This document shows, piece after piece, positions 8,039-16,948 of a stretch of DNA of 64,000 nt (positions are counted from its first letter, which is position 1; each line of letters begins with the position of its first letter). A model generated the notes under the pieces. The model worked only from the letters and a program-made list of their open reading frames with translations. It searched no databases and was not told where the DNA came from. The position numbers and the translations under genes are program-made. The stretch comes from Prauserella halophila (GTDB taxonomy: Bacteria > Actinomycetota > Actinomycetes > Mycobacteriales > Pseudonocardiaceae): assembly GCF_024171895.1 (NCBI RefSeq), contig NZ_JAMTCQ010000011.1, positions 372,001 to 436,000 of the forward strand, given 5' to 3'.

Positions 8039-10300
8039 CTACCCACCGTCGCCGCTGCCGTCACCACCGTCGCTGCCGTCACCACCGCCGCCGCTGTCGC
8101 CGGAGCCACCGCCGTCACTGCCGCCATCGCCGCCATCGCCGTCGCCGCTGTCACCGGAGTCGCCGCCATCGTCACCGGAGTCGCCGCCGTCGGACGGTCC
8201 GGGGTCGGGCTCGGGTTCGGGCTCGAGGCACACGACGGCGGTCTGGCCCCGGTATCTGACGTCCCGCTTCTCCTTGCGGAGCACCTCGTCACTGTCCGGG
8301 TCCTTGAAGATCCGCGTGTCGTCGGTGCTGAAACCGCTGGAACCGCTGCTCGGCACGCAGGACTCGCTCGCGGGCACGACCTCGGTGGGCGGCGCCGTGT
8401 AGTTGTACCTGCCACCGTTGACCGAGTCGATCTCGTACCGCTCGGTGCCCCACAGCTTCACGGTGATGTCGCTGGGCGTCCAGATCGTCTGGATGACGAT
8501 GCCGTCGGGCGAGTCGTTCTTGAACTTCAGATCGATGAGACTCGAGCCGTCCGCCTTCTGGTACACCGTGGCCTCACGCCCCACGGGGTAACGGCTGATG
8601 TAGTAGCTGTGCTCCTGATGATCGACGTCTTCGAGGCCCGCGAAGTAATAGGCGTTGTACAGCGTGGTCGCGAACTGGGAGATGCCCCCGCCGACCGCCC
8701 GGTCGGGTTGTCCGCCCGAGATGACACCCGCCGCCACGTAGCCCTGCTCGGTACCGCGCGGGCCGGTGTACTCGTTCAGGCTGAAGGTCTCGCCCGGTTC
8801 GACGACCGCGCCGTCGACCTCCTTCGCGACCTGCTTGATGTTGAGGCCCGAATCGTAGGCGAACCCGGAGGTGGTGAACTCCCCGACGACCTCCTCGATC
8901 CCGAGGCCCTCGGCCTCCTCGGTGGTCAGTTCGGCGGGCTGGTCACCGTAGGGCGCCGTCACCGCCCGCTCGCCGTCACCGGTCAGCACGTCGGGAAGCT
9001 CCTTCGCCACAGCTGCCCAGTCGACGCCGTAGCCGTCCGTCGACGGCTCGATGTTCGGCTCCCCGCCCTCGAACGTGAATCGCGCGTCCCTGCCGGGATC
9101 CTCGGTCGAGGCGAGCTGCGACCCGGCGACCTCGCGCAGCGTCTCCTCGTCGATCCCCGCCGTGAGCGAGCCGTCGTCGCGCACCTCGAACGTCAGCGAG
9201 CGCGCGATGCCCCGCGGCCGCACCGTGGCCTCCGCTCCCTCACCCCGGATCGTCACCGGCCCGGAGACGGCGGGGGCGGCGAGGGCGGTCACCGCGGCAC
9301 GCACCGTCTCCGGTGTCGAGCGCACCTCGAGCGTCCGCACCGGCACGTCGACCGCGCCCGGCGCGGCCCAGCGGGCGAGAATCGCCGACTTCGCACCCGC
9401 CACGTCGAGTTCCCGGCCTTCGACCGGGTCCACCGCCACCGGTGTCGCGCCCTCGAACCGCACCGTGCCTTCGGACGCCTTCCGGTCGATGTCGCCGCGG
9501 ACACGTTCGAGTTCGACGTCGAGCTGCGCCGCGTCGGCGGTCGAGACGAGGCCGATGTCCTCGCTGGTGAACAACGACGCCAGGCGCGTGAACGGATTCA
9601 GCGGCTGGTCGGTGGCCGTGTCGAGCGTCGCCTGCCAGTTCACGGCCAGATCGGCCGACTCGGGGTCGAGCGTGTGCTCACCGCCCCCGCGGAGGTCGAC
9701 CGGCGAGGACAAGTCGAGTTCGCTGCGCAGCGTCCGCTCGGCCTCGTCCCGGCTCTGGCCCGCGACGTCGATCCCGGCGACCGTGCGGCCCCGCGCGACA
9801 TCACCCTGGCTGATCAGTAGATCGAGGCCGTAGAGCACCACCAGCACACCGACCACCGCCGCCGCGACCACACCGACTCTGCGCCACGGCACAGCAACCG
9901 GAAACCGGCTGCCGGACGCTCCGGCAGTGGGCTCGGTGACGGCATCGTCGGCATCACCGGTGACGGCACCGTCCGCGTCGGCCTCGGAATCGTCGGCCGC
10001 GGTGCCCTCGGCGGCGGTGCCCTCGGCGACGGGGCCATCGACGGCGGGGCCATCGACCACGGGGCCGTCGGCAACCCCGAGGGCCGCGGCGTCGCTCTCC
10101 GAGGGCCACGCGGGCTCGGCCGGGCCCGGGTCGACGGCGGGCGGCGTGACGTCGGTCTCGGTCGCCTCCGGCACTTCACCGGACACTTCACCGGACGTCG
10201 ACCCGGTACTCGGCGTCCGGTCCGGACGGTCACCCGGGTCGGGCGTTACCGGGTCGGGCGTTACCGGGTCGGGAGTCACGGAGTCGTCGTCGTGGGCCAA
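8039..10300 (-). CDS. VanW family membrane-anchored peptidoglycan-associated protein
   Basis: A 753-residue type II membrane protein. Residues 1-145 are a cytoplasmic acidic Pro/Asp/Val-rich tail with repeated TPDPV units. One transmembrane helix (VGVVAAAVVGVLVVLYGLDL) follows. The exported part has two putative peptidoglycan-binding (YoaR-type) domains, then a VanW domain with FSLNEYTGPRGTEQGYVAAG and GGGISQFATTLYNAAY-like signature (GGGISQFATTLYNAYYFAG). The last 60 residues are nearly only Gly, Ser and Asp from short DNA repeats. The biochemical role of VanW is unknown; homologues sit at the cell envelope. A Ser/Thr kinase gene lies directly upstream in the same direction. Confidence 0.85.
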   Translation of the reverse strand: MAHDDDSVTPDPVTPDPVTPDPGDRPDRTPSTGSTSGEVSGEVPEATETDVTPPAVDPGPAEPAWPSESDAAALGVADGPVVDGPAVDGPVAEGTAAEGTAADDSEADADGAVTGDADDAVTEPTAGASGSRFPVAVPWRRVGVVAAAVVGVLVVLYGLDLLISQGDVARGRTVAGIDVAGQSRDEAERTLRSELDLSSPVDLRGGGEHTLDPESADLAVNWQATLDTATDQPLNPFTRLASLFTSEDIGLVSTADAAQLDVELERVRGDIDRKASEGTVRFEGATPVAVDPVEGRELDVAGAKSAILARWAAPGAVDVPVRTLEVRSTPETVRAAVTALAAPAVSGPVTIRGEGAEATVRPRGIARSLTFEVRDDGSLTAGIDEETLREVAGSQLASTEDPGRDARFTFEGGEPNIEPSTDGYGVDWAAVAKELPDVLTGDGERAVTAPYGDQPAELTTEEAEGLGIEEVVGEFTTSGFAYDSGLNIKQVAKEVDGAVVEPGETFSLNEYTGPRGTEQGYVAAGVISGGQPDRAVGGGISQFATTLYNAYYFAGLEDVDHQEHSYYISRYPVGREATVYQKADGSSLIDLKFKNDSPDGIVIQTIWTPSDITVKLWGTERYEIDSVNGGRYNYTAPPTEVVPASESCVPSSGSSGFSTDDTRIFKDPDSDEVLRKEKRDVRYRGQTAVVCLEPEPEPDPGPSDGGDSGDDGGDSGDSGDGDGGDGGSDGGGSGDSGGGGDGSDGGDGSGDGG

Positions 10301-10396
10301 GGCATTCCTCTGCAGGGGTCAGCTGCGGCAATCGGGACAAAATTACCGCAGGGCGCGAGGACGACCGCAGGCACCTCGCCTGCTCGCGCGCCACCG

Positions 10397-12094
10397 CTAT
10401 TCGTCCTCGTCCTCGTATTCCTCGTCGTCCTTCTCGTCGTCCTTGCCCTTCTCGTCGTCCTTGCCCTTCTCGTCGTCCTTGCCCTTCTCGTCGTCCTTCT
10501 TTGTGCCCTTGTCGTCCTTCTTTGTGCCCTTGTCGTCCTTCTTGCCGTCACCCCGCCCGCCGAGCTCGCGGGTGTTGAGGACCTCGTCGGTGTCGATCAA
10601 CGGCTTGCCCGATGCGTGGACGGTCACCCCCAATCGGTGCATCTCGCGGGTCCGCTCTCCGTCGGAGGTCGTGAAGTCCAACCGCACCTTGACGGTCTCG
10701 TCGTCGACCGCCCGGGGTCCCCCGCTGATCCTCACCGTCGCAATGCCGTCCCAGAACTCCTCGTACTGCTCCTTGCCCTGCGCGTGCAGTGACGGGCCGA
10801 GCGAGCCCCACGCCGCGTCGAGGTCGGACGGCACCAGCGCGTAGTAGTGCGCGACGGCCGCCTCCATTTCCGCCCGCGACGGCTGCGGCGGGGTACTCGT
10901 CGTCGAGGTCGGCGCAGTCGTCGTCGAGGTCGGCGGGGACGTCGTGGCCGGGGCGGACGCGGTGGCCGGGGCCGCCTCGGCTTCCGAACCGGATGCGCCG
11001 AGCGTGCGTACCAGGATCTCGGACACCAGCACGCCGGCCGCGACGGCGGCCACGACCGCAACAGCGATCATCGCGCCCCGCCTCCGGCCTGCGGGTGCCT
11101 CCTGCGCGACGGCCGGCAGTCCGATCCGGGTGGCAGGCCGCTGCTCCGCCGCGGGTCCGCCCGCCGGAGCGGCCGCGTGCGCATCCGCGACCACCGGAAT
11201 CGGCGCGGTGACGGGGCCGGCGGTGACGGGAGCGACGGCCGGGACCGTCGGCGGCTCGAGTTGCGGAGCGACTCCGGTGGCCACCTCCCGCAACGTGGCC
11301 TCCACCTGCACCATCGACGGCCGCCGAGCCGGATCCTGGTGCAGCATCGCCTGCAGCGGCCCCGCCAGGGGCCCTGCCCGGCGCGGTGGGGCGGCTGTGG
11401 ACGTGGCCACCTTGTGCAACAGCGCGATCTCGTTGTCGATCGTGCCGAACGGCGGCTCGCCCTCGACCATCGAGTACAACGTCGCGCCGAGCGAGAACAC
11501 GTCGGATGCCGGCCCCGGGTCCGCCCCGCGGGCCGCCTCCGGTGACAGGTACGCGGGTGTACCGGCGAACAAGCCGGTGCTGGTCAGGGTGACGTCTCCG
11601 GCCGCTCGGGAGATACCGAAATCGGTGATCTTCGCGGTCCCGTCCTCGGCGATGAGCACGTTGCCCGGCTTGACGTCCCGGTGCACCACATCGGCGGCGT
11701 GCGCGGCACCGAGCGCCGAGGCGACCTGTGCGCCGAGCCGCGCGACCTCGGTGGGCGCGAGCAGCCGCCCTTCGGACAGCAGGTCGGCCAGGCTCCGCGA
11801 CGGCAGGAACTCCATGACCAGCAACGGCTGACCCGCGTCCTCGGCGACGTTGTAGACGGTGATGGCGTTCGGGTGCTGCAACCGGGCGGCCATCCGCCCC
11901 TCGCGGAATGCGCGCTGTCGCGTGGTCTCCGCCTCGCGCTGGTTCAGGCCGGGAGGCAGGAGGAGCTGTTTGACCGCGACCGTCCGGTCGAGCCGTTCGT
12001 CGACGGCCCGCCAGACCACGCCCATCGCGCCGGTACCGATTCTGGAGTGCAGGCGGTAACGCTCCGCAATCAAGCGGCCTTCGTCGTCACTCAA
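10397..12094 (-). CDS. PknB-type transmembrane Ser/Thr protein kinase
   Basis: A 565-residue kinase. The P-loop RIGTGAMG, catalytic lysine AVKQ, HRDVKPGN catalytic loop and DFGISR metal-binding motif are all intact in residues about 12-270. A transmembrane helix (MIAVAVVAAVAAGVLVSEIL) precedes an external domain of about 120 residues (EMEAAVAHYYALVPSDLDAA onward) resembling the small extracellular domains of actinobacterial kinases; there is no PASTA. The final 55 residues are a Lys/Asp/Glu repeat tail. TTG 12094 is chosen because AGGAG stands six bases upstream and the kinase fold begins straight after; an upstream ATG would add 36 Cys/Arg-rich residues. A 9-2-9 palindrome lies in the upstream divergent region. 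Confidence 0.9.
   Translation of the reverse strand: MSDDEGRLIAERYRLHSRIGTGAMGVVWRAVDERLDRTVAVKQLLLPPGLNQREAETTRQRAFREGRMAARLQHPNAITVYNVAEDAGQPLLVMEFLPSRSLADLLSEGRLLAPTEVARLGAQVASALGAAHAADVVHRDVKPGNVLIAEDGTAKITDFGISRAAGDVTLTSTGLFAGTPAYLSPEAARGADPGPASDVFSLGATLYSMVEGEPPFGTIDNEIALLHKVATSTAAPPRRAGPLAGPLQAMLHQDPARRPSMVQVEATLREVATGVAPQLEPPTVPAVAPVTAGPVTAPIPVVADAHAAAPAGGPAAEQRPATRIGLPAVAQEAPAGRRRGAMIAVAVVAAVAAGVLVSEILVRTLGASGSEAEAAPATASAPATTSPPTSTTTAPTSTTSTPPQPSRAEMEAAVAHYYALVPSDLDAAWGSLGPSLHAQGKEQYEEFWDGIATVRISGGPRAVDDETVKVRLDFTTSDGERTREMHRLGVTVHASGKPLIDTDEVLNTRELGGRGDGKKDDKGTKKDDKGTKKDDEKGKDDEKGKDDEKGKDDEKDDEEYEDEDE
10431..10541 (-). repeat. tandem repeats encoding the charged kinase tail
   Basis: Three exact 18-bp units (TTCTCGTCGTCCTTGCCC) at 10431-10484 are followed by two 21-bp variants. 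They encode the repeated GKDDEK and KGTKKDD units at the C-terminus of the kinase. Copy number probably varies between strains by slippage. Confidence 0.8.
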
Positions 12095-12288
12095 CGGCGG
12101 CTCCTGGGTTCCGGCGAGCTGGCAGGATCTGCATGGTCCGCCACAGCGTAGATGCCCGCGCCGCCGCGCACGGCACAACCGGGTAAGCGGACTGCACCTC
12201 ACACGGAAGACCGGGGCGCCCCTCCGCCCTCACCGGGCCCGGCGGCGGCCGCATCCGACGACGACCGGGTGTCACGAACTGCCTGAAG

Positions 12289-12308
12289 ATCCACCCGAAC
12301 GGGTGGAT
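12289..12308. promoter_or_regulatory. 20-bp palindrome, candidate operator
   Basis: Arms ATCCACCCG and CGGGTGGAT (9 bp, perfect) flank AA. It abuts a -10 like TAGACT (12308-12313) placed eight bases before the ATG of the plus-strand gene, and lies 195 bp before the divergent kinase start. The binding protein is unknown. Confidence 0.55.
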
Positions 12309-12321
12309 AGACTACGGGGCC

Positions 12322-12687
12322 ATGGGTTGGCTGATGAACACGTGGCGGGAGTCTGCCGCCAGGCGGGAACTCACCGCGCTCACCGACCGGCTCGGCCGGA
12401 TGGGTGCAACACCCGCTCTCCTGCCTGCGGGCAGGCTGGCGGCGGTCGATCAGCACGCGGCGGCGATCCGCGACATTCTGACCCTCGGCGCGGGCGGCCT
12501 CTCCCAGGCTCAGCTCGCCTACTACGCCCGCGGAGTACACGACGCCGCCCGCGACGCCGGCTGGACCCCGCCGTCGGCCGACGGCGCGGCCACGGACTGG
12601 GTCGTTCTCCGGCTGGCAGCCGTCTGCCTACTGGCGACCGCGGGCGCCGCGATGGGCGCGGACCTCGATCCCGCGCTGTTCTCCTGA
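12322..12687 (+). CDS. small conserved actinobacterial protein (DUF6401-like)
   Basis: A 121-residue, probably helical protein. The central AAVDQHAAAIRDILTLGAGG and the C-terminal DWVVLRLAAVCLLATAGAAM resemble what I recall of the DUF6401 family, a group of small actinobacterial proteins without known function; the assignment is from memory of pattern. The C-terminal hydrophobic stretch could be a membrane helix or a buried helix. ATG 12322 is only eight bases after TAGACT, so a leaderless transcript is likely. It diverges from the Ser/Thr kinase gene, with a perfect palindrome in between. Confidence 0.6.
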   Translation: MGWLMNTWRESAARRELTALTDRLGRMGATPALLPAGRLAAVDQHAAAIRDILTLGAGGLSQAQLAYYARGVHDAARDAGWTPPSADGAATDWVVLRLAAVCLLATAGAAMGADLDPALFS

Positions 12688-12744
12688 CCCGGATCCTGCC
12701 GCCGGGAGCGCCGCACCGCGAGTACGGCGCGGGCTCACCGGTCT

Positions 12745-12802
12745 GCACACACGGCAACCTCCACACACGGCAACCTCCGCGCACGGCGACCTCCACACAC
12801 GA
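12745..12802. repeat. tandem 17-bp repeats between convergent genes
   Basis: About three and a half units of CACACACGGCAACCTCC, the later ones diverged, lie just before the terminator hairpin at 12803. No reading frame uses them. Confidence 0.7.
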
Positions 12803-12842
12803 CGGCGGGTGCGCCTCGATCCTGCCGAGGACGCACCCGCCG
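12803..12842. terminator. bidirectional hairpin terminator
   Basis: CGGCGGGTGCG (12803-12813) pairs perfectly with CGCACCCGCCG (12832-12842), with an inner CTCG/CGAG stem. It stands between a plus-strand gene ending at 12687 and a minus-strand gene ending at 12868, so it can end both transcripts. There is no U-run, as is usual in actinomycetes. Confidence 0.75.
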
Positions 12843-12867
12843 CGATGAGGGAACTACTCGTCGACGT

Positions 12868-13701
12868 TTACCCGGGGTAGTCACCCGTGTCGGGCCGGGG
12901 CTGCTCGGACTGCATCCCAGAGGCGCCCTGCGCCGTCGGGATCGGCCCGGTCGCCGGCTCGTGCTGGGCGGTCGCGGCCGCACCGGACTGGGCGCGCGCG
13001 GTGTCCTCACGACCACGCTGGTACGCCTCGTCCGAACCGGCCGCCGCGGGCAGTTCCGACTCGGCCCGGCCGAGCCAGCGCTCCCACCGCTGCTGCATCG
13101 GCCGCACCATGCCGCCGCCGACACCGACGACGATCACGCCACCGGCCGTGGCCAGCACCGCGACCAGCACCGGCGTCGTCACCGTGGTGGCCACGCCCAT
13201 CTGGTTCAGTGCGGCGATCACACCGAGCGCGACGACGAAGACCTGCGCCAACCGGGCCACGAAGTTGCCCCAGCTGAACGCACCGAGCGCGGCGCTCGCG
13301 ATGTCCTTGACCGCGTTACCGATCGCGGCAGCCACCACGACGATGACGATCGCGACCACGGCCATCGGCAGCCAGGCGACCACATCGGCGAGCAGCGTGC
13401 TCACCGGGTTCGGGCCGAAGACCGCGAAGCCCATCTGCAGGGCGATCAGCAGTACGGCGTAGTAGACGATCGCCGCGATCAGATCACTCGCGTCGTACTT
13501 CGAGCGTGCGAGCGCCCGCTTGATACCACCGCGCTCGACCGCGCGATCGAAATGCAGCCGCTCGAGCACCATGTCGACGACCTTGCGCAGCGCCTTCGCC
13601 ACGATCCAGCCGACGACGAGGATCACCAAGAACACGGCGAGGTTCGGCAGGAAGTTGATCACCGTGTCCAAGACGTTGCGGAATGAATCACCAATATTCA
13701 T
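12868..13701 (-). CDS. mechanosensitive-channel-like membrane protein (conserved TM helix type)
   Basis: A 277-residue integral membrane protein. It starts with MNIGDSFRNVLDTVINFLPN and has about five hydrophobic segments: residues 17-37, 70-95, 105-130, 145-165 and 175-200. The repeated pattern LPNLAVFLVILVVGWIVAKA and later VVAWLPMAVVAIVIVVVAAA is typical of the conserved TM-helix repeat family related to MscS, but the beta domain of true MscS is absent. The C-terminal 70 residues are polar and low-complexity, predicted cytoplasmic. ATG 13701 has AAGGA ten bases upstream. Probable role is a small-conductance osmotic channel; substrate and gating are unproven. Confidence 0.75.
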   Translation of the reverse strand: MNIGDSFRNVLDTVINFLPNLAVFLVILVVGWIVAKALRKVVDMVLERLHFDRAVERGGIKRALARSKYDASDLIAAIVYYAVLLIALQMGFAVFGPNPVSTLLADVVAWLPMAVVAIVIVVVAAAIGNAVKDIASAALGAFSWGNFVARLAQVFVVALGVIAALNQMGVATTVTTPVLVAVLATAGGVIVVGVGGGMVRPMQQRWERWLGRAESELPAAAGSDEAYQRGREDTARAQSGAAATAQHEPATGPIPTAQGASGMQSEQPRPDTGDYPG

Positions 13702-14352
13702 CGCCGGTACCATCCTTTCCGGGTGGTTGCGGACTACCCGGAAAATGAGGCTCACACGCGCATTAGCGGGGCGCCTTTCGAGATCGCCCACTGTCCCCGA
13801 TCGGGGGATACCCCGCAGTTCCGAACCAGTTTCGCAATCTCCGCCGTTTCCGCAGGCCGAATCCGCCCGCGAGCCACCCCCGAACCACACTCGGGCTGAC
13901 CCCCGGTGGACCACCCGGTCGAGGGAGCCAGTGGTCCGGTCAGCCTCTTGACACGCTGTCACATCCCCGCGCTGACCACTGTCCGGACACACCACGGCGG
14001 GGTCGGCGGTGACCTCCCGTGTCGTCCCGACCGGCCGGTGTCACCGCTTCGGGGCCGGGTCGCCGCGCCCGCCCGCTTCGTCGCGTCGGGTTCGCATGCC
14101 CCTCGTCGGGGTGACGGCAGCTCACTCCGACGACGGTCACCCGCTCGCCCCGGCCCCCGCGATTCCGCACCCCGGGGAGGCGTCACCGACCGCATCCGGC
14201 GGCCTACAGTATGGCGCCGACGGTGGGCGGATCCGCGGGTGATCCGGACGGTATCCGAGAGGCGGCTGCAGGAGGTCCGGCATGGCCGACGACGACCGCT
14301 GCGGCCCGCCGCCCGGGATGCCGTGGCCGACGGAGAGGGGACGGGCACAGAC
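13702..14352. other. 650-bp divergent intergenic region
   Basis: No convincing gene is seen. It contains a perfect 12-bp palindrome CCCCGATCGGGG (13795-13806) about 95 bp before the channel gene, a -35 like TTGACA near 13949, and a -10 like TACAGT at 14205-14210 that could serve the DnaJ-NERD gene. Frames open here have no family likeness and look like GC-rich chance frames. Confidence 0.5.
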
Positions 14353-15501
14353 GTGACGGACGCCGACGACGTCGACTTCTACGCACTGCTCGGCGTAGCC
14401 GACGACGCGACACCGGCGCAGATCAAATCGGCGTTCCGCGCCCGCGCACGGTCGTGGCATCCCGATGCCGGCGGCGACGCGGACCGGTTCGCGCTGCTGC
14501 GCGAGGCCTACGACACCCTCACCGACCCGGCGCGGCGCGCCGTCTACGACGGTACCGACCCGGACGAGGACCCCGGCGGCGACGAACCGGGCGACGGCGA
14601 CCCGGTCGTTCCCGGCGGCCCCGTCGCGGCGACGGCTCCCGGAGCGGGCCCGCCACGCACCCGCGCCTTCGGCGACGATCCGTCGTTCCGGCCGCCGCGC
14701 GTGCGGCTCGACCCCGCGACGATCCCCTGGTGGCAGCCTGCGGCCACGGACCCCCGGACCCACCTCTCCCCCGGCAAGGCCCCTGGACACGCCGTACCGC
14801 TGCTCGTCCCGGCCCTCACGGTCGCCGCGGCCACGCTCCTCGTCCTCGCCGGCGCGCCGGCACCGGCACTCGTCGCCGGAGTGGCGGCCGCCGTCGCCGC
14901 GACCGGATTCGCCGCGGCGTTCCTCCGCCAGCGGCACGTGGCCCTGCGCGCCGCCCGCGCCGAGGTTCGGACCCTGGTGTTCGGCCGCCCCGGCGCCGAT
15001 GACGACCAGATCGCCGAACGCCGCACGGCGGACCTGCTCGGCCGGTATCTGACCCGCCTGCCCGGGGCACGCATCTTCCACGGACTGGCCTGGCCCGGTT
15101 CGGTGTTCGCCGACATCGACCACGCCGTCCTGTGCGGGCGGCGGCTCCTGCTCGTCGAGTCCAAACGCTGGCTTCCCGGCCATTACACCACCGATGACGG
15201 CGGCGTCCTCCTGCGCAACGGGCGCAGATTCGGCGGTGGGGGAAGCAGGCTCGCCGAGGCGCTCGACGCGTTCGACGACCTCCTTCCCGGCATCGACGTC
15301 CGCGGTGCGCTGGTGCTCTATCCGAGTCGCGCGGGCACGATCACGGTCGCCCCCACCGACACTTTCGACGCGGCCGGGGCCGACGTCGCCGTGCTGACCC
15401 CGGAACGGTTCGTCCGCGATGCCGGGGCGTGGCTGGCCGAGGATCCCTCCACTGTGGATGTCCGGGCCTTCCGCACGGTGCTCGCCCAGGTCGTGAGCTG
15501 A
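14353..15501 (+). CDS. DnaJ-domain / NERD nuclease-domain membrane protein
   Basis: A 382-residue fusion. Residues 5-65 form a J domain (DFYALLGVADDATPAQIKSA, then SWHPDAGG where the usual HPD tripeptide is intact), the module that stimulates Hsp70 ATPase. A polar linker leads to two transmembrane helices (about 145-195). The C-terminal part (about 215-340) is a NERD domain: the FADIDHAV and LLLVESKRW motifs give the D...ExK of the PD-(D/E)XK nuclease fold. Start GTG 14353 is placed right before the J domain; GTG 14323 is an alternative. Membrane anchoring of both a chaperone-recruiting and a nuclease-like domain is unusual. Function is unknown. Confidence 0.75.
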   Translation: MTDADDVDFYALLGVADDATPAQIKSAFRARARSWHPDAGGDADRFALLREAYDTLTDPARRAVYDGTDPDEDPGGDEPGDGDPVVPGGPVAATAPGAGPPRTRAFGDDPSFRPPRVRLDPATIPWWQPAATDPRTHLSPGKAPGHAVPLLVPALTVAAATLLVLAGAPAPALVAGVAAAVAATGFAAAFLRQRHVALRAARAEVRTLVFGRPGADDDQIAERRTADLLGRYLTRLPGARIFHGLAWPGSVFADIDHAVLCGRRLLLVESKRWLPGHYTTDDGGVLLRNGRRFGGGGSRLAEALDAFDDLLPGIDVRGALVLYPSRAGTITVAPTDTFDAAGADVAVLTPERFVRDAGAWLAEDPSTVDVRAFRTVLAQVVS

Positions 15502-15576
15502 CACCCGGCGCCGGGCCGGCATTCGACTCCCGCGGTCCTCGCCTCTCCCGCACCGGCCTCCTGGCTGGTAACTTCC

Positions 15577-15590
15577 TAAGCGCACGCTTA
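15577..15590. promoter_or_regulatory. palindromic operator TAAGCG-CA-CGCTTA
   Basis: A perfect 6-2-6 inverted repeat 20 bp upstream of the first SDR gene of the acyl-CoA operon. A near-identical site stands between the SDR pair and the TetR gene at 23636-23649, so both may be controlled by that TetR protein (inference). Confidence 0.6.
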
Positions 15591-15609
15591 CTCGATGAGG
15601 AGGACTTTC

Positions 15610-16389
15610 GTGTCGGTGGACAACCCTGTTCCCAACTCTCCGTCCCGCGTTGCCGTCGTGACCGGCGCAGGCCGCGGTATCGGAGCCGCGATCGCCCGGC
15701 GGCTCGCCGAGGACGGATTCGCAGTCGCTTTGATCGATCTCGACGAGGCCGGCGCCACGGCGAGTGCGGACGCGATCACCGCCGCGGGCGGAAAGGCGGT
15801 CGGACTGGCCGCCGACATCAGCGATGCCGACGAGGTCGAACGCGTCGTCGCCACGGTGGCCGACAAACTCGGACCGCCCACCGTGCTGGTGAACAACGCC
15901 GGCATCACGCGGGACAACCTGCTGTTCAAGATGTCCGAATCCGACTGGGATTCGGTGATGGGCGTACACCTGCGCGGTGCCTTCCTGATGTCGCGTGCGG
16001 TGCAGAAGCACATGACCGACCAGGGCTGGGGCCGGATCGTGAGCCTCTCGAGCACGTCGGCGCTCGGCAACCGTGGCCAGGCCAACTACTCGACCGCGAA
16101 GGCCGGGCTGCAGGGCTTCACGAAGACGCTGGCCGCCGAGCTCGGCAAGTTCGGCATCACCGCCAACGCCATCGCACCCGGCTTCATCGCCACCGACATG
16201 ACCGCCGCCACCGCCGAGCGGCTGGGCATGGGCTTCGACGACTTCAAGGCCGCCGCGGCGAAGGAGATCCCGGTACGCCGGGTCGGCGAGCCCGAGGACA
16301 TCGCCCACACCGTGTCGTTCCTCGTCAGCGACGGTGCCGGGTTCGTGTCCGGTCAGGTGATCTACGTCGCGGGAGGGCCGAAGGCATGA
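15610..16389 (+). CDS. SDR family 3-oxoacyl-(ACP/CoA) reductase (FabG-like)
   Basis: A 259-residue short-chain dehydrogenase. TGAGRGIGAAIA is the dinucleotide-binding loop, NNAGI the structural motif, and SLSSTSALGNRGQANYSTAK supplies the catalytic Ser, Tyr and Lys. It ends with AGGPKA. The GTG at 15610 lies five bases after AGGAGGA, a much better start than the ATG at 15595 inside that ribosome-binding site. It opens a tightly overlapping operon with a MaoC dehydratase, a phosphotransferase and three acyl-CoA dehydrogenases, so it likely acts on 3-hydroxyacyl-CoA in lipid or branched acyl catabolism rather than in fatty-acid synthesis. Confidence 0.88.
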   Translation: MSVDNPVPNSPSRVAVVTGAGRGIGAAIARRLAEDGFAVALIDLDEAGATASADAITAAGGKAVGLAADISDADEVERVVATVADKLGPPTVLVNNAGITRDNLLFKMSESDWDSVMGVHLRGAFLMSRAVQKHMTDQGWGRIVSLSSTSALGNRGQANYSTAKAGLQGFTKTLAAELGKFGITANAIAPGFIATDMTAATAERLGMGFDDFKAAAAKEIPVRRVGEPEDIAHTVSFLVSDGAGFVSGQVIYVAGGPKA

Positions 16390-16874
16390 GCGCAGCCGAA
16401 TCCACGAACTCGCCCGAACCCGCCCGCGTCTTCCCCGACCTCGACAGCTTCACCGCCGTCGTCGGCGAGCACCTCGGTCACAGCGCGTGGCACACCATCA
16501 CACAGGAGCAGGTCGACCTGTTCGCCGACGCGACCCTCGACCACCAGTGGATCCACGTCGACCCCGAGCGCGCCGCGGCGGGACCGTTCGGCGCGCCGAT
16601 CGCCCACGGGTTCCTCACGCTCTCGCTCATCCCCCGGCTCACCAAGGACATCTACCGGATCGACGGGCTGAGCATGGGCATCAACTACGGCCTCAACAAG
16701 GTGCGGTTCCCGCAACCGGTGAAGGTCGGCCAGCGGATCCGCGCGAGTGCCGAGCTCGCCGAGGTCACCCCCGTCGATCAGGGCACGCAAGCCGTCGTGC
16801 GGTGGAAGCTCGAGATCGACGGCGAAGCGAAACCCGCCTGCATCGCGGAGACGGTCAGCATCCTGGTGCCGTGA
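16386..16874 (+). CDS. MaoC-like enoyl-CoA hydratase
   Basis: A 162-residue single hot-dog-fold protein. HTITQEQVDLFADATLDHQW-type helix followed by IHVDPERAAAGPFGAPIAHG forms the hydratase-2 signature with catalytic Asp and His, and LTLSLIPRL completes the hot-dog helix. It overlaps the SDR stop codon by four bases (ATGA), so the two are translationally coupled and act in consecutive steps (hydration of enoyl-CoA and oxidation or reduction of the hydroxyacyl-CoA). Confidence 0.9.
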   Translation: MSAAESTNSPEPARVFPDLDSFTAVVGEHLGHSAWHTITQEQVDLFADATLDHQWIHVDPERAAAGPFGAPIAHGFLTLSLIPRLTKDIYRIDGLSMGINYGLNKVRFPQPVKVGQRIRASAELAEVTPVDQGTQAVVRWKLEIDGEAKPACIAETVSILVP

Positions 16875-16948
16875 GGCACCGGCCGTCCCCGCACCCCGAG
16901 CCGGCACTCCGAGCCGGCACAACACTCGCTCGAGCACAAGGAGGTCGG

